64,000 nucleotides of DNA from Paraspadella gotoi. Lineage: Eukaryota; Chaetognatha. The stretch covers positions 9,992,339 through 10,056,338 of the forward strand of contig CM119265.1 of the NCBI GenBank assembly GCA_051294375.1. Direction: 5' to 3'. Position numbers and translations under genes: made by a program. Of the stretch, positions 23,758 to 48,160 are shown one piece after another (the first letter of the stretch is position 1; every line of letters begins with the position of its first letter). The notes beneath the pieces were generated by a model. The model was given only the letters and a program-made list of their open reading frames with translations. It had not been told where the DNA came from and searched no databases.

Positions 23758-24120
23758 AGAAAGAAAAGCAAGTAAAGAAAGAAAAGAAAGAAAAGAAAGA
23801 AAGAAGAAAGAAAGAAAGAAAAGTAACAAAGAAAGAAAAGTAACAAAGAAAGAAAAGTAACAAAGAAAGAAAAGAAAAGAAACAAGCCATACATCCCGGT
23901 TCCAAAAAAAGACCCTTCCTCTTTTTTTCTCAGGACGTCTTCATCTTCTTCTTCTTCTTCTTCTTCTTCTTCTTCTTCTTCTTCTTCTTCTTCTTCTTCT
24001 TCTTCTTCTTCTTCTTCTTCTTCATCTTCTTCGAGGTCAAAATCCAACAAGTCTTTTGTTAAGAAAGAAAGAAAAAAGGCCCCATTCTTTCTCTCTCTCT
24101 CTCTCTCTTTCTTTTTTTAG
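23700..24120. repeat. (GAAA)n-like and (TTC)n arrays
   Basis: GAAA/AAAG-rich array at about 23,717-23,885, then about 26 copies of TTC at 23,945-24,023, and a short (CT)n at 24,092-24,108. The poly-Glu frame on the minus strand is a repeat translation. Confidence 0.85.
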
Positions 24121-24269
24121 AAATGAAATATATTTTATTACAATCTTCGTCATGTCTCTTTTTCTCTTTTTCTCTCTTTCGTCTTCATGCTTCATTATTC
24201 AGTCGAGTTTTCGAGGAAAACGAAGAAAAAACAGAAGAGAAAAAATAGACGGAGAACCAATTTCATTCT

Positions 24270-25070
24270 CGGACGTCGTCGTCGTCGTCGTTCGTCGTCG
24301 TTCGTCGTCGTCGTCGTCGTCGTCATCGTCGTTCCTTATCGAAGTTATTCATCTTTGTTGACTTTTGTCATCCTCTGTTATAATTACCGTCGACATCTAT
24401 CGGTCTTCGACATCGTAACTTGAAAATTATTTATTCATTTACTTAATCATCGAATTTTAAGTTTATTCTTTATTCATTCAGATTTTATTTAATTCATCTC
24501 ATCATTAATTCAGACATTCATTCATTAGTTCAGTCATTTATCTATCAATTCATCGTTCGTCGTTGTCATCTTCGTCATCATGATTGTCTTCGCCGTCGTT
24601 TGCTATAGTCTATAGTATAGTATAGTATAGTATAGTATAGTATAGTATAGTATAGTATAGTATAGTATAGTATAGCATAGTATAGTATATTATAGTATAG
24701 TATAGTATAGTATAGACGTTGTTCGTCTTATTCGTCTTTGTCATTGTAGTAAGTTTCTTTTGTAGTCTTCATCATCATTATTGACTTTGTCGTCGTTTGC
24801 TTTTGTCTATAGTATTATATAGTATAGTTCATTATAGAATAGTATAGTATAGTATAGTATAGTATATACGTTGTTCGTCATATTTGTCTTTGTCATTGTA
24901 GTAAGTTGCTTTTGTAGTCTTCATTGTCGCAGGGCCACTCCATCGTCATCATCGTCATCTTCATCGTTGTCCTCATCTTCATTTTCGTCATCGTCGTCAT
25001 CGTCATCTTCATCGTCGTCGGTGCCGTCCGCGTCGTCGTCGTCGTCGTCGTCATCGTCGTTTTTTTTTCC
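24270..25070. repeat. (GTC)n and (TATAG)n satellite-like stretch
   Basis: (GTC)n at 24,276-24,335; about 22 copies of TATAG at 24,606-24,715; a second TATAG block at 24,810-24,868; (GTC/ATC)n at about 24,935-25,065. The phrase ACGTTGTTCGTC.TATT recurs after both TATAG blocks, so the unit 24,600-24,725 appears duplicated at 24,790-24,905. Confidence 0.85.
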
Positions 25071-25266
25071 ATCGTGAAAGAAGCGTCGGGTTTTTTCGAA
25101 GTTCTAATGATAAATGATCGCGAGAAGCGAAGAAGAGAAGAACTGAACAAAGAAGCGAAAGGAAAGAAAAAGCGGAAAAGAGACTCGTCGTCCGCTTCTC
25201 TAATCGCGTCGGCGGCGCGAAACTCATTCGATCTTTCGTTTTTCAAACTCATAAATCTTCCGAAAT

Positions 25267-36082
<10,816 letters not shown>

Positions 36083-36342
36083 GGAGAGAGAGAAGGAGAG
36101 AGAGTGAGTGGAGAAAGATGGAGACGGAGACAACTCGCCATCTGTCGGCGGTTACTTACCTCTCTCTCTCTCTCTCTTTCGTTTTCCTGTGGCAACGGCG
36201 TAAAAAAAAAGTAAACAAAAAGTAAACAAAAAAACGGTTACTAAGCAACGGCGACAAACGAAGAAAAATAACAACAAAAGACTTAAAACTGCGGAAGATT
36301 TCTTCTCCTTTCTTCGCCGAGTTGTCGCAGAGGAAACAGTCT

Positions 36343-36385
<43 letters not shown>

Positions 36386-36514
36386 TCTCCCCTTCCCCCG
36401 TCAATTACGATGAAAGATCCAAGAAAAAAAACTAGGTTGTGGTTTTGTCCGCCCTCTCGTTTTCTGTCTACAAAAGAAAGGGAAAAACGAACTATATGTG
36501 TGTGTCTGTCTCTC

Positions 36515-36583
<69 letters not shown>

Positions 36584-38438
36584 CTCTCTCCTCACACCAC
36601 ACAAAACGTGCACATACAAAGAGGCGTCTTGCCATTTTTATTTTATCAACGATCTACCTTTCCTAACCGAACTCTATTACATCCTCTTCCCCCGCCATTT
36701 CCTTATTTTTATTGTTTCACTTCCTCCTTCCCCCTCTTTTCTCCCTCTCTTTTCTCTCTCTTGCTACCTCCCTCTACTTTCCCACCTACTTCCCACTAAT
36801 ACAAAAAAAACACTAAACCAAGAACTGTTCAGTCTTCAACATCTCCAAAAAAAAATTGAAAAAAAAAAGCAATTCAAAGTAACTGAACTTGACAAAAACA
36901 TGAAATTCCTCTTAACTCCCAAAAAAGAAAAGCGGCGACCTTTTTTCGAATTCTCAACACGTGGTCCTTTTTTTTTTGGCGGCAATCGAAATTAAAAAAA
37001 CCAAAGTCACACCCGCGCCAAAAAAAAGGCGGGAATTTTCGAAATAGGTATTTCATCGACGACACCGCCAATTTTAAATCGAGGCTTTTCCCAAAAAGCG
37101 CCCTCTTTAAAAAAAAAACAAAAAACAAAATACTCTCTCGTGTCTATCGTATTTGTACAGAAAAAAAAAGGCTTTGTCATTAACTTTTTTTTCAGTGATT
37201 TTCATTTCATTATTATTTCGTGTCTTACTACAACCTTATTTTTTTTTATCAAAAACCTGATACGATTTTCTTCAAAAAAAAAATAGTTAGAGAAATCTAC
37301 AATTTTCGTTGCTCAAATCCCGGTTTGTGTTTTTTCCTAGAGAAATAGTGAATCAATTAAGGAATTTGAATTTAATATATTTTTCCTGTCAAAGGGCAAC
37401 GTTTGTACGAACAAATAAGAAAATAATAAAAATAATGACCCTTTTGTTTAATTTCTATACCGAATGAAATTGACGCCCTCTATCTTTCAACCGATACAAT
37501 TTTTACCTTTCGGTACTTTTTTCAAAATGGAATTTTCTTTTTAAATTTAAAAACTTTTAAATTCTGCCCCCATTTTTGATCCGTTGTGTCCCTTAATTTT
37601 TCTTTTTTATAATTTTTAACGTGTTCATCATTATTGTTCATTATGATTATTACGAATTATAATCATCGAACTTGGATGTCGGCTAAAAAAAAAAAATCTC
37701 TGTTGTCAATCGCGACTCGTTCAGTCTCTCCGTCAATTCGATTGCCTTTTTGTTCGCGATACGAGCGCCTCTCGCGTTTTGTTTTTTAAACAAAAAAAAT
37801 AAAAATAAACAAATAACGATAAGTATGAGTTCAATGCCCACAAATCGCGAGTCGCTTTTCGCACTGATTCTTGTTTTATGAAAAACAAAACAAAACGTGC
37901 TATACCGTAAACAGACAAAAGTATTTTCTATCGTTCCTTTCCGTTTTTAGACAAAACCTTCACGCCCATTTATTGAGATTAAAAATGACCGTTTCAAAGC
38001 AAATAGCTTTTTTTATTATTTAATACCCCCCAAATTCTGTGAAACCTAATTTATAAAAATAAAGTTTCAAACTTTAAAGTTAAAAATATTAGACTAACTT
38101 GTTTTCATTCATTTTTACAACTTTACATAAACAGTCTAAAATGTATTAAGTTGTCTCGGGAAAAAAAAAACATTATTACTTTTTACATCCGTACAGTCAT
38201 TACGTATTATTGACAAATACAGAAATTAAAAAAAAACTATGTTGATAAAACTTTGTTTTTATTTTTTCCCCATTGCCCCGATGATACATACATAGCGTAT
38301 AATTTCATAACAAAGAAACAAAAACAATATTGTGCAAACCGAGCGGAGATGTCATCATGACTAGCAGCCGTGTTAGCGTCAGACACAAACGAAAATGATA
38401 AGGGTCAGTTCGAGGGTGAGGCGAAGGTGAGGTATCGA
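36083..38438. other. Gap between genes; (CT)n tracts, AT-rich, no gene seen
   Basis: Downstream of the collagen C4-like stop. (CT)n at 36,342-36,380 and about 36,508-36,590, then pyrimidine-rich and AT-rich sequence. A BLAST or RNA-seq check could still reveal a short exon, but I see none. Confidence 0.5.
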
Positions 38439-38558
38439 TCAGAAGTCCCGTTCGGAGCTCTCTTCTCCCCGTTCGGTTCTGCGTCTCAAATATTCAAGAA
38501 GATTTTGTCGCATTTTATCCGAGAGTCGATCCCATTTCCGGTAGAGGGCCTGGATGTT
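38439..38558 (-). CDS. Terminal exon of an unidentified minus-strand gene
   Basis: A ccctcccag acceptor at 38,559 onward opens a phase-0 frame of 39 residues ending in TGA (38439-38441). It is strongly helical and charged: NIQALYRKWDRLSDKMRQNL then LEYLRRRTERGEESSERDF. It joins in phase to the exon near 40,000 (its better copy is at 50,891-50,977), giving ..EEIAE-NIQALYRK.., a continuous amphipathic helix. It resembles a cytoplasmic tail or adaptor-like helix; no family recognised. Only one copy of this exon exists, because the duplicated segment starts further right. Confidence 0.6.
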   Translation of the reverse strand, partial: NIQALYRKWDRLSDKMRQNLLEYLRRRTERGEESSERDF

Positions 38559-38873
38559 CTGGGAGGGGGAGGTAGAGGGGTTGGAGAGAGAGGTAAGTTA
38601 ACGATGTCGATGAGATATGTTATATGGTCGAAAGGTAAGGGAAATAAAAAGGAAGAAAAAGGATTGAAGATTTTATAAATTGAGTTGTGATTTCGATGTG
38701 TTAATAGGCAATTACTAAGTTACTTTGATATTGAAATCATATCAGTCAGAGAGCTATTTAAAGGTAAGGCGAATAAAAAAGCAGAAAGAAGGAAAGAAAA
38801 GGAAACGAAAGGGTAAGGGACAAAACAAAAGATAAGGTAATTGTAAAAACGACATCGGCAGTGGCGGTGACGG

Positions 38874-38883
38874 NNNNNNNNNN
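38874..38883. other. Assembly gap (10 N)
   Basis: Sits in a (GGC)n tract; the corresponding place in the second copy (about 49,860) is sequenced through. Confidence 0.99.
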
Positions 38884-39245
38884 GGCGGCGGCGGCGGCGG
38901 CGGCTGTGGCGGCGCCGTATGACCGAATCCGATTCGATTTAAAATGGAAATTTTAAACTGAACACGATTGAAAGGAGTTTTTTTCCACGTTTAAAAAAAA
39001 AAAATAAATGAGATAACGTTAATGAGGAACACGGATTTAAAAAAGTAAAATACATTAAAAGTCTGATTAAAAAATGAATTAAAAAGGCGGGAAAACTGAG
39101 ATTTAAAAAACGCGAAGCCAGCAATTAAATCTTGTAATACACAGTTGAGTTTTGAATATGGCGGTTACTGTACGTTAATGACTTCTCATACTTGCGTTTT
39201 TACAATTATTTTGAGGCAGAATTTGAAAACTTGGGTTAAAATTAT

Positions 39246-39326
39246 AGCCTGTCCAAAGTCAGGGGCAAGATAGCTTATTTACTAAATGAATGGAAAATTT
39301 TTATATTGGTTGTACCAATTTCATAA
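39246..39326 (+). mobile_element. Dispersed repeat, 3' half
   Basis: GCCTGTCCAAAGTCAGGGGC to the TTGGTTGTACCAATTTCATA end. Part of segment X, so also present near 50,220. Confidence 0.75.
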
Positions 39327-39394
39327 AATTCAGCTCCTTGTATTTTGGTGCTAGTACGGAGTACAATATAGTATTCCCCGATCTAATACTTAAG

Positions 39395-39652
39395 GGACTG
39401 GTCTTTTCATACAATTGAAACATTCTTTGAAATATTATACTACCACTTAATTGATAGGGAAGCCAGGTACTCTGGGTGTGAATAAATGAGACTGTGAGAT
39501 TCTTAATTGAAAGCTTGCAGGGATCTGCTATGTCATTATCTTGTAAGAGTGATGGAGGCCTTAAACCACGAAAGCTTGTCCAAAGTCAGGAGTAAGATAG
39601 CTTATTTATTAAATGAATGGATAATTTTTATATTGGTTGTACCAATTTCATA
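39395..39652 (+). mobile_element. Dispersed repeat, longest copy
   Basis: Extends the element upstream to TTCATACAATTGAAACATTC and GGGAAGCCAGGTACTCTGGG before the GCTTGCAGGGATCTGC and GTCCAAAGTCAGGAG blocks, ending at TTGGTTGTACCAATTTCATA. A similar-length copy lies in reverse orientation at 42,187-42,430. The element is thus at least about 260 bp with no open frame. Confidence 0.75.
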
Positions 39653-39934
39653 AATTGTTCTATGCCTTTAACGTCATCGCATGGATAAGTTTTCATTTTT
39701 TAATGAGGTCACGGTGTCCCTCACATATACACTGTCTTCCTCCCTCTCCCTCTCTCTCTGTCTCTCTCTTCCTCTCTCTCTCTCGTTTTTTTCTCAATTA
39801 TTATTCATCAGTTACAATCATGCGAGATATAAATGACATTGAAATTACTAGAAAAAATGAAAATATCAGAAATAAATAACATTATAATTACTTCGTACGA
39901 TTTCCACCAATACACCAATACACAGTATTCTTAC

Positions 39935-40026
39935 CTCAGGCAATTTCTTCAACATGGCGTAGCTTCTGATTCGTCGACTTCCGATAGAGTACGCTACAGG
40001 TCCGCGATCGTATTCGTTCATCGATG
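39935..40026 (-). pseudogene. Exon copy with frame-breaking indels (segment X)
   Basis: Between a gtttcag acceptor and a gtaaga donor on the minus strand, this 92-bp copy cannot join in frame to the terminal exon at 38,439. The counterpart at 50,891-50,977 is 87 bp and keeps phase 0 on both sides. The differences are single-base insertions and deletions, more like sequencing error than decay. Confidence 0.55.
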
Positions 40027-40170
40027 CTGAAACAAAAGGGAAATATGTTTGGTAAAGTAAAAAAATATAAAAAAACGGGGACAATAAGTGGGAAAGAAAT
40101 AAAGAAGAAAAAAAAAGTTTGAGGATAAAACGAATCACAATTCAGAGAAAGAGTTAGAGAGAGAGAGAGC

Positions 40171-40224
<54 letters not shown>

Positions 40225-40239
40225 AAATGAACTGAGTTC

Positions 40240-40270
<31 letters not shown>

Positions 40271-40883
40271 GAGAAGAGAGAGGAGAGAGAGAGAGAGAGA
40301 GGAAGTGTGAGAGCGAGTCAGACCACATGAAAAATTGATAAATAAAAAAAAGTGGATTTCTTCACGACTGAGTTATTTTCCGGGATTTTTTAATGTTTTA
40401 ATCCAGAATCGTCGACGCGAAATGGAAGATTGGAAAGTTGAAAGTGAAAAGCGAATACTGGGTAATGGAAAGGCATGGCACCAACATTGCATGCTGACAA
40501 GAAGACATGTTACCATGGACACATGATGCTAAGAAAAAAAGCTTGCAGAGTCGCGTTATGTCATTACGGTGTAATACGTGAAAGACATAGACTGTCCAAA
40601 GTCAGGAGCAAGATAGAAAAAAGGCTTTAGTTGGTTTCACAAAAGAAGAGGACTCGAGAAAGGGATATTGCTTTGCGCAGGTAGGAGAAAATGGAGAACG
40701 AAAAAAGAGAAAAGAAAATAGAGAAAAGAAAAGAGAAATAATTGAGAAAAGAAGAGAAAGAAAAGAGAAGAAAGAATAGAAAAGGAAAGATGATTGAGTG
40801 AGAAAGGAAAACGTTGAAGGCAGTTGAAGGCAGATGGAACAATGAAAGTGCAAACACTAAGTGATAAAACATAAGTAGATAAA

Positions 40884-41028
<145 letters not shown>

Positions 41029-41227
41029 GCATCCTGCACATCTTTAGGGTTAATAAACAAGGAAAAGCCACACAATTGTGGCTGGAAAACAAATCTGAAA
41101 GAAAAGAAAAGAAAACGAACACAAACGATTAACACGAAAAAAGAAAAAGAAAATTCATATCTCGGGATAAAAAATAAAATATAAAAAATATCAAGCATCT
41201 TGGAAACATCCAACCAACTAAACAACT

Positions 41228-41455
41228 AATCATTCAACCCACCAACCACTTTTGATCCAACCAACCACCTTTAATCCAACCAGCCACCTTTGATCCAACC
41301 AACCAACCACCTTTAATTCAACCAACTAACCATCTTTAATACAACCAGCCAACTATGATCCAACCAACCAACCACCTTTAATCCAACCAACGAACCACCT
41401 TTAATCCAACCAACCAACCATCTTTGATCCAACCAACGAAACTGAAAGAGAAAGA
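41228..41455 (+). repeat. Minisatellite CCAACCACCTTTAATCCAA
   Basis: About nine copies of a 22-27 bp unit CCAACCAACCACCTTTAAT or variants. Duplicated at 52,150-52,385. Confidence 0.9.
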
Positions 41456-42186
41456 AACAAAAGAAACTGACCAACTGAGAAGAGGTTTTTTAGCCAGATT
41501 TTTAGTGGACTTGGGATAAAGTTTTAGGATGTGACCCAGGGATGAATGTGACATATTATATGCAACTGAAATTATATTGGTTGTACCAATTTCATAAGAT
41601 TATTGTTTGTTGCTCGGCGATGTTTTTTAAATAAAAAAAATATTTAAAAAATTTTTGCATTGCTTTTTTTTGGTACAAAGAAAAACTATTATTTCCTATA
41701 TATTTTTTTAGTCGGTTCAATCCCAACCTATTACTTAGTGGTCAATGGTCAATGGTCATTGGTCAATGGTCATGGGCTGTTGGCTTTACTCAATGAGCCA
41801 CCGAGTCACAACTGAAGGTGTCACGCTTATAGGCGGAACGAACTTATGCAATGCCCGACAACTTCTTTTCAAACATGAATAACAAATTTGAACATTTTTA
41901 AATATAAAACAATAACTATACAAAAGTAAAACTCCCTATGCCTCGCTTCTCTTTATCTCAGACAAATTAAGTGACCGGTCATTCTGAGTTACTTAGTTTC
42001 TTGATACAATTTCGTTAAGGACCGAATCGTATAAGCGTAAGAATTAAAGTTTCTACGGGGTTTTGATATTGTGAATAATAATAAAATAAATTAAATAATA
42101 CTTATCCAAAAACTCATTACTAATTTGAACGGGCGACGTCTCGAAAGCGGGACCCAAAAAATTAATAATTTCACACGATTATTAAA

Positions 42187-42430
42187 ATATGAAATTGGTA
42201 CAACCAATATAAAAATTATCCATTTATTTAATAAATAAGCTATCTTGTCTCTGACTTTGGACAGGCTTTGGCCTCCATCACTCTTACAAGATAATGACAT
42301 AGCAGGTCCCTGCAAGCTTTCAATCAAGACTCTCTCACAGTCTTTTTTATTCACTCCCAGAGTACCTGGCTTCCCTATCAATAAAGAGGTATAATGTTTC
42401 AAAGAATGTTTCAATTGTATGAAAAGACCA
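42187..42430 (-). mobile_element. Dispersed repeat, reverse copy
   Basis: Reverse complement of the element at 39,395-39,652, beginning ATGAAATTGGTACAACCAAT. Repeated at about 53,136-53,375 in the second copy of X. Confidence 0.75.
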
Positions 42431-43511
42431 CTCTCTTAAGTATTAGATATATTCTTCTTTACAATTTTATATATAATAAATTTTAAATATAATTTTTTAT
42501 AAAGACGTTGAAAAAGATTTATATGGTTTATAAAAGTTTATAAAAGTTTATATAAGTTTATATAAGTTTTTATAAGTTTCTATAAGTTTCTATAAGTTTA
42601 TATAAGTTTATATAAGTTTATATAAGTTTATATGGTCAACATCAACTGTTTTTGGCGAAACGGAGAGAAAGGGTGTCTTACCTCCCACCTCGTTCAGATG
42701 GAAGGTGTAAACGAAGAAAATGGCAGGAGGGAAATGGCAGGAAAATTGGAAATAGGAGGAGGGAGGGAAAATGGCAGGAGGGAGGGAAAATGGCAGGAGG
42801 GAAATGGCAGTGTGATTAGAAATAGTAGGAGGGGGGAAATGGTAGAAGGGAGGAAAATGGCAGGTGGGAGGGAAATGGCAGAAAGAGGGAATAGTAGAAG
42901 GGAGGGAAATGGCAGAGAAAGGGGAATGGCGGAATAAAGAAAGCCGCAGAGAGAAAAAATAGCAGAAGAGGATATTAGTATAAGAGAAGGGACAATAAAA
43001 AACTGAAATGGACAGAAATAAGGTTGACAGATTCAAATTAAATAAGATTTTGAGATAAGTGAAAATGAATCTAAATTTAAAAATTTAAAAATTAAATTTA
43101 AATAAACTATTGACATTAAATGGTCATGAAACAACTATGTATAAAAATAGCTAAAAACTGTGGAAGTATAGTAGGTTGAGACAAGACTGCTGATTGGTTG
43201 AGATATTAAACGTAAAGTTAAGAATTACCGACCAATGAAATGTAAGGAGGCAAACGTGTAAAAAAAAGTTGGCATGGAATTTTCTTCCTTATCGAAGAGA
43301 AATTTTTACTGCTTTAATTTTCCTAATTTTTTTCCCCACATTTTTCGCTTTAAATTTTCCTTATTTTTTGAGCCATTATTTTTATAGCGTTATTAATTCC
43401 CCGACAGGGGGAACGCCCTTCATTTTGCGATTTCAATGCCGATTAATGGAGCCTTTTTTTTATTCGCGAAAAACGGGTTTTATTTGGTGAACGGAACGGT
43501 GGAGGTGGAGA

Positions 43512-43584
<73 letters not shown>

Positions 43585-43766
43585 CGTATTTACTGGTCGC
43601 CGTCAACAAATGGACAACACAACTCTCTCCCTAAAAGAAATTAGTAAACAGAAAGCAGAGAGAAAGAAACCTGAAGGGAGAAAAAAAAAATGAAGAGAAG
43701 GCATAAAAAATATGGCAAGACTGCAAGTTAAGGGTGTTGCAGAGAGAGAGAGAGAGAGAGAGAGAA

Positions 43767-43798
<32 letters not shown>

Positions 43799-43862
43799 GA
43801 ACGAAATCACGGCTCTATAATCTGCGGTTATGACGTCAATGAAACCCGGTCCGAAGGATGAG

Positions 43863-43963
<101 letters not shown>

Positions 43964-45089
43964 TTCTCTCTCCACTAAGAAGGGCAAGAAGGAAGCGTGT
44001 GAATCTCTAGCGGAAGGGGAGAATGTGATCACGGTGGGATTTTGGACGTGAATTCTGAAGCGTGAAGACATCGTTGAAAGGAAATGTGATGGATGGAATG
44101 ATAGAGAGTTGTGGTCAGCTGGGCTGTGATTGGGTAAACGTTTATGTCATCTTAGATGTAATTTTGTTTGCGAATGCGTCGAAGCTTGGTCAAATTCCGT
44201 AAGCTTTCCTTCTTTTTCTAGTCCGGTCTTTCCTCGAGCCAGCCGCTTTTTTTTTTTTCTCCCGGTCTAATTTCCTTCCTCTTCCTTTCCTTTTTTACTT
44301 CATTTCCCTAATCTTCTTTTCTCCTTCCTTTCTTTTCGCCTTCCTTTCTTACCACTTCCTTTCTTTTCCCAAATCCCGTGCTCTTTCTTTCTAATCGAGT
44401 TAATAACCAACTCCTTTTAATTTATTCTTCACTCACTTTTTCCTTCTTTTTTCTTTTCCCTTTTCCTCGCTATCTTTCTACTCTTTTAATCCCTCCTTAA
44501 TTCCTATTTTCCTCCTTCGCAATCTTTCCCCCATTCCTCTGCCCCCTCACACCCCATCTCCCTCCCTCCCTTCCCCCCCCAAAGAGTTGACAGTGTCGCG
44601 CGAGGGAACATGTGCGCGAATTTTTCCATCGCGTTACTTTCTCGGCTGAGGGTCACTGGGAGTTCCCTTACCCCTTCAGTCGAAGGGCAAAAAGGAAAAG
44701 TCGGGTGAGGTCATCGATTATACGGAAGGAAGGAGGGTAAGGTCGGTCTAAGGTTAGGCGAGGTGGGGGCAGAGATAGAGAGTGAGTTGAAGGCCCTGAG
44801 GGAGGAAATGGGTCATTCAGTGGCCTGAGTAGAGAACTAGCGCATCCCTAACCAAAACCACGGGGCGAGATCCTGGTACAATTAATTAGGCAAGGATATC
44901 GTCTTTAAATAATTCATTTTATAAATATATTATTGTTATATCATTATGTTCTGTAGGTTTACAACTTATATAAAAGAATTCTAAACGAGTTTAAACAAAC
45001 TACGGTATTCTGATTTAACAAGAGTGAAACTCTCAATGTTCATTTAAATTTTTGTGAATTTTTCGTAAATACATTTTTTCAGTCCTATT

Positions 45090-45215
45090 AAATTTTTCAC
45101 GGGCCCCATTAAAAGCCCGAGGCCCTTTAAGAGCCGGAGGCCCCTTAAAAAGCCCGGAGACCCTTTAGGAGCTTGTTGGAGCCCCTTAGGAGCCCGGGTC
45201 CCGGGGCTTTGTTTA
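45090..45215 (+). repeat. GC-rich 18-20 bp minisatellite
   Basis: About six copies of a unit near AAAGCCCGGAGGCCCTTT. The inverted counterpart at about 58,085-58,205 differs by several single-base indels. Confidence 0.8.
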
Positions 45216-45889
45216 GGGTGTCTACCTCTCGAGCTGCCTCTGGGGTCTTTCATAAAATAAAAAAAAAGAAAGGTGAAGCTTCAGCGATTGGTTAGGGTGA
45301 GGAATGAGGGTCGACAGCGTCTTTGTAAGAAACCGACGGGTGAGGGGCGGGTTAAGGGAAGGGGAGGGAGCGCGGCTAAGGTAAGAGCTTAGTGTCGGAG
45401 GCCGGGTAAATTGGGGTGAGAAATAAGAACTGGTGAGAAGCGGAAGGTCAGTAATGGGATTTATTTCTTTTTTTCGTCATTATTTGTATTCTGTGCTTTG
45501 ATTTAATTTTTTTTTGGCTCTTGTTCTTTCTGTATTATTCTTTTAATGAATTTGTATTCTTTTTGGTTCTTTTTTAGTGTTTGTGGCAAATTTCTACCGT
45601 TAGCAAAGTAATAAGTATCTATACGTCTTAACTTTATTGTAATGTCGTTAAATAAAAAAAATAAGTAAAAAGTGAAAGGAATCCAACGGATAACTTTTGT
45701 CTATTTCGAGTGATTCAGATAACGGAGGGACAGAGGAACGGACGGACGGACGGAGGGATGGAGGGTCAGGCGGACAGACAGACAGAGGGACCTCGACCCT
45801 TTTTGAATCGTTGATGAGGTCCTGGAATCGCCTGAGAAAAAAAGATATTTTCGCTCCCATTTCCTCCTAACTAACTTCTTTCATCACTC

Positions 45890-45955
<66 letters not shown>

Positions 45956-46184
45956 CTCTCCTCTCTCTTCTCTCGCTCTCTCTTCATCTCTAAACTGACC
46001 CGATACATTTCCTCACATCCTCATTATGACGACAAAACTAACTGGCCCGACTTTTAACTTTAAAAAAAAAGCAGCATAGACGTTCTTCTCTATGGTAAGG
46101 GCCGAATCCAAAATAGCGCCGTCGCTAAATCTACCTCTTGATGGTTTCTTTCTTGGCGGAGTTCTTCTCGTTGAATCAAAAAAC

Positions 46185-46217
<33 letters not shown>

Positions 46218-47552
46218 ACGCATATTTGTTGTTTGTTATATTCAGCATAACTTTATTAAAAAACTAAAAAATGAAAAAAATTGTAATGTTTGTAACTTGT
46301 ACTATTGCATATGAAATGATTCTTAAAAATTGCAAATATTTTTTTTTTGCTTATGCATTTTTTGGGAAGAAATCTTGGAGAAATTTAACCATAAATTTTG
46401 CGTCACTTGGGCATTCAACGTCGAATGAGCACAGAAGGGCCGGTCGGAAGTACGAAAGGTTTAAATTCTAAACAAAAACCTCAATGTGTAAAGTTTATTT
46501 GTATTTTTTTAATACAAAAAATAAATGAAAACAATTTTAAAAACCTCTTTTCCAAAAATGTTGTTTTTTCTACAAAATGAATATTTTATTATTATTATTA
46601 TTATTTAATATGCCCCCCCAAAAAAAAAAGAAACCCTAATTAACTTACATTTTCCCGCTGCGCGCGATTATCAAGCGACGCATCGCAACGGCGGGGGGGG
46701 GGGGGGAGGCGTTTCGGTGAGCGGGCGTCCATTCACGTCATGTCGTGATTTGTTGTGATTCCCGCCCGGTGAGAGGTCGACTCCGAGAGAGAGAGAGAGA
46801 GAGAGAAAGGGAAAATCCTATTTCACATTCTCATGTGGATACATAAGAACTTCGGGCTTTTTTTTTCTTATTCTTTTTTTTTTTTTTAGTTGCGCCGCCG
46901 CGATTCTGGCGAAGCGTCTCTATCTGTCAATTTTTGGTCGGTCCGTTCGTCTGACTTCTTAATCGGGTTGAATAATATTTTAAATACTAAAACTAAGGAA
47001 AAAAACGCAAAAATCAATATAAATTTCAGTAAATTATCGATTCGTCATAAAAAAGATATCCTATCGCAATAACAAAAATAATAATAAAACATAAGCAAGG
47101 CAAAATAAAATTTAAAGAATGAAATCAATTTAGTTTATATTTGGTAAACTAGTAATATAATATAAGTAAACAAGTAAACAAGTAATTTTGCAAATTTTTA
47201 TGAGAATATTCTTATATAATGTACTTGCTTTTGACTTACATTATCAAAAGATCATCCATATAAAAATATAGTTAAATTAATAAAAATTTAATGCATTATA
47301 ATTCTTGTAGTAATTTATAATACGGAATAGTCTTAAGATACACAATATTTAGCCCACAAATATACTATGTGATAATTGTTATGCATATGTTTCAAACATT
47401 TATAGTTTAATCATCTGAAAATTTAATCGTATAAAATTATAAAAGAAAGGAAATGCGGCGCAACACTTTGAATTTATCCTTCCTTGTTTCTCTTTCTTTT
47501 TGGAAAAAAACGAGAGGCTGAGAATTCTGCAAGGCGTGTTTTCTTAATCTGA

Positions 47553-47640
<88 letters not shown>

Positions 47641-47779
47641 AAGCCTCTTACCTGGCTTCGGCTGAGGATATATTTCCTATTTTATTACGTGTACTTTTCC
47701 CCGATTTCCTTCTTCTGAATTTCTCTTTTGATGCTCTGCGATCGTGAGCGTTCCTTCTTTTTTCTTCTCTCTGAACCTT

Positions 47780-48160
47780 CTTAACCTAACTATCTTTACC
47801 TATCTCTGTTTTATCTATTTCACTATCTCTTTCTGTTCTCATTTTTCTTTTAATTATCTTAATCTGTTCTTTCTCTTTCTCCATCTCAATCTGTTATCTT
47901 TCTTTCTCTATCTCAATCTGTTCTCTTTCCTTCTCCATCTCGATATGTTCGTTTCTTTTCTTATCTCAATTTGTTCTCTTTCTTTTTCCATCTCAATGTT
48001 TTCTTTCCCTTTCCACCTAAGCCTGTTTCCTCTCTTTCTCAATCTGTTTCTTCTCTTTCTCAATCGGCTTCCTCTATTTCTCTATCTGTTTCCTCTCTTT
48101 CTCAATCCGCTTCCTCTCTTTCTCTTTTTCTAAATTTCTTCTCTCTTTTTACATCTTAAT
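47780..48160 (+). repeat. Pyrimidine-rich 24-30 bp minisatellite
   Basis: Repeats of TCTTTCTCCATCTCAATCTG, with variants ending TTCTC or TTCCTC. The counterpart is at 55,100-55,480. Long open frames in it are repeat translations. Confidence 0.8.

Noticed and set aside
42091-42414. 107-residue minus frame
   Set aside because: Translation of the dispersed repeat; also present in X'.
45044-45253. Frame resembling a Pro/Gly collagen-like stretch
   Set aside because: Comes from the GC-rich minisatellite; the glycines are not spaced every third residue and the other copy is frameshifted.
47744-48159. 129- and 62-residue Phe/Leu/Ser-rich frames, and their copy at 55,092-55,508
   Set aside because: Translations of the pyrimidine-rich minisatellite.
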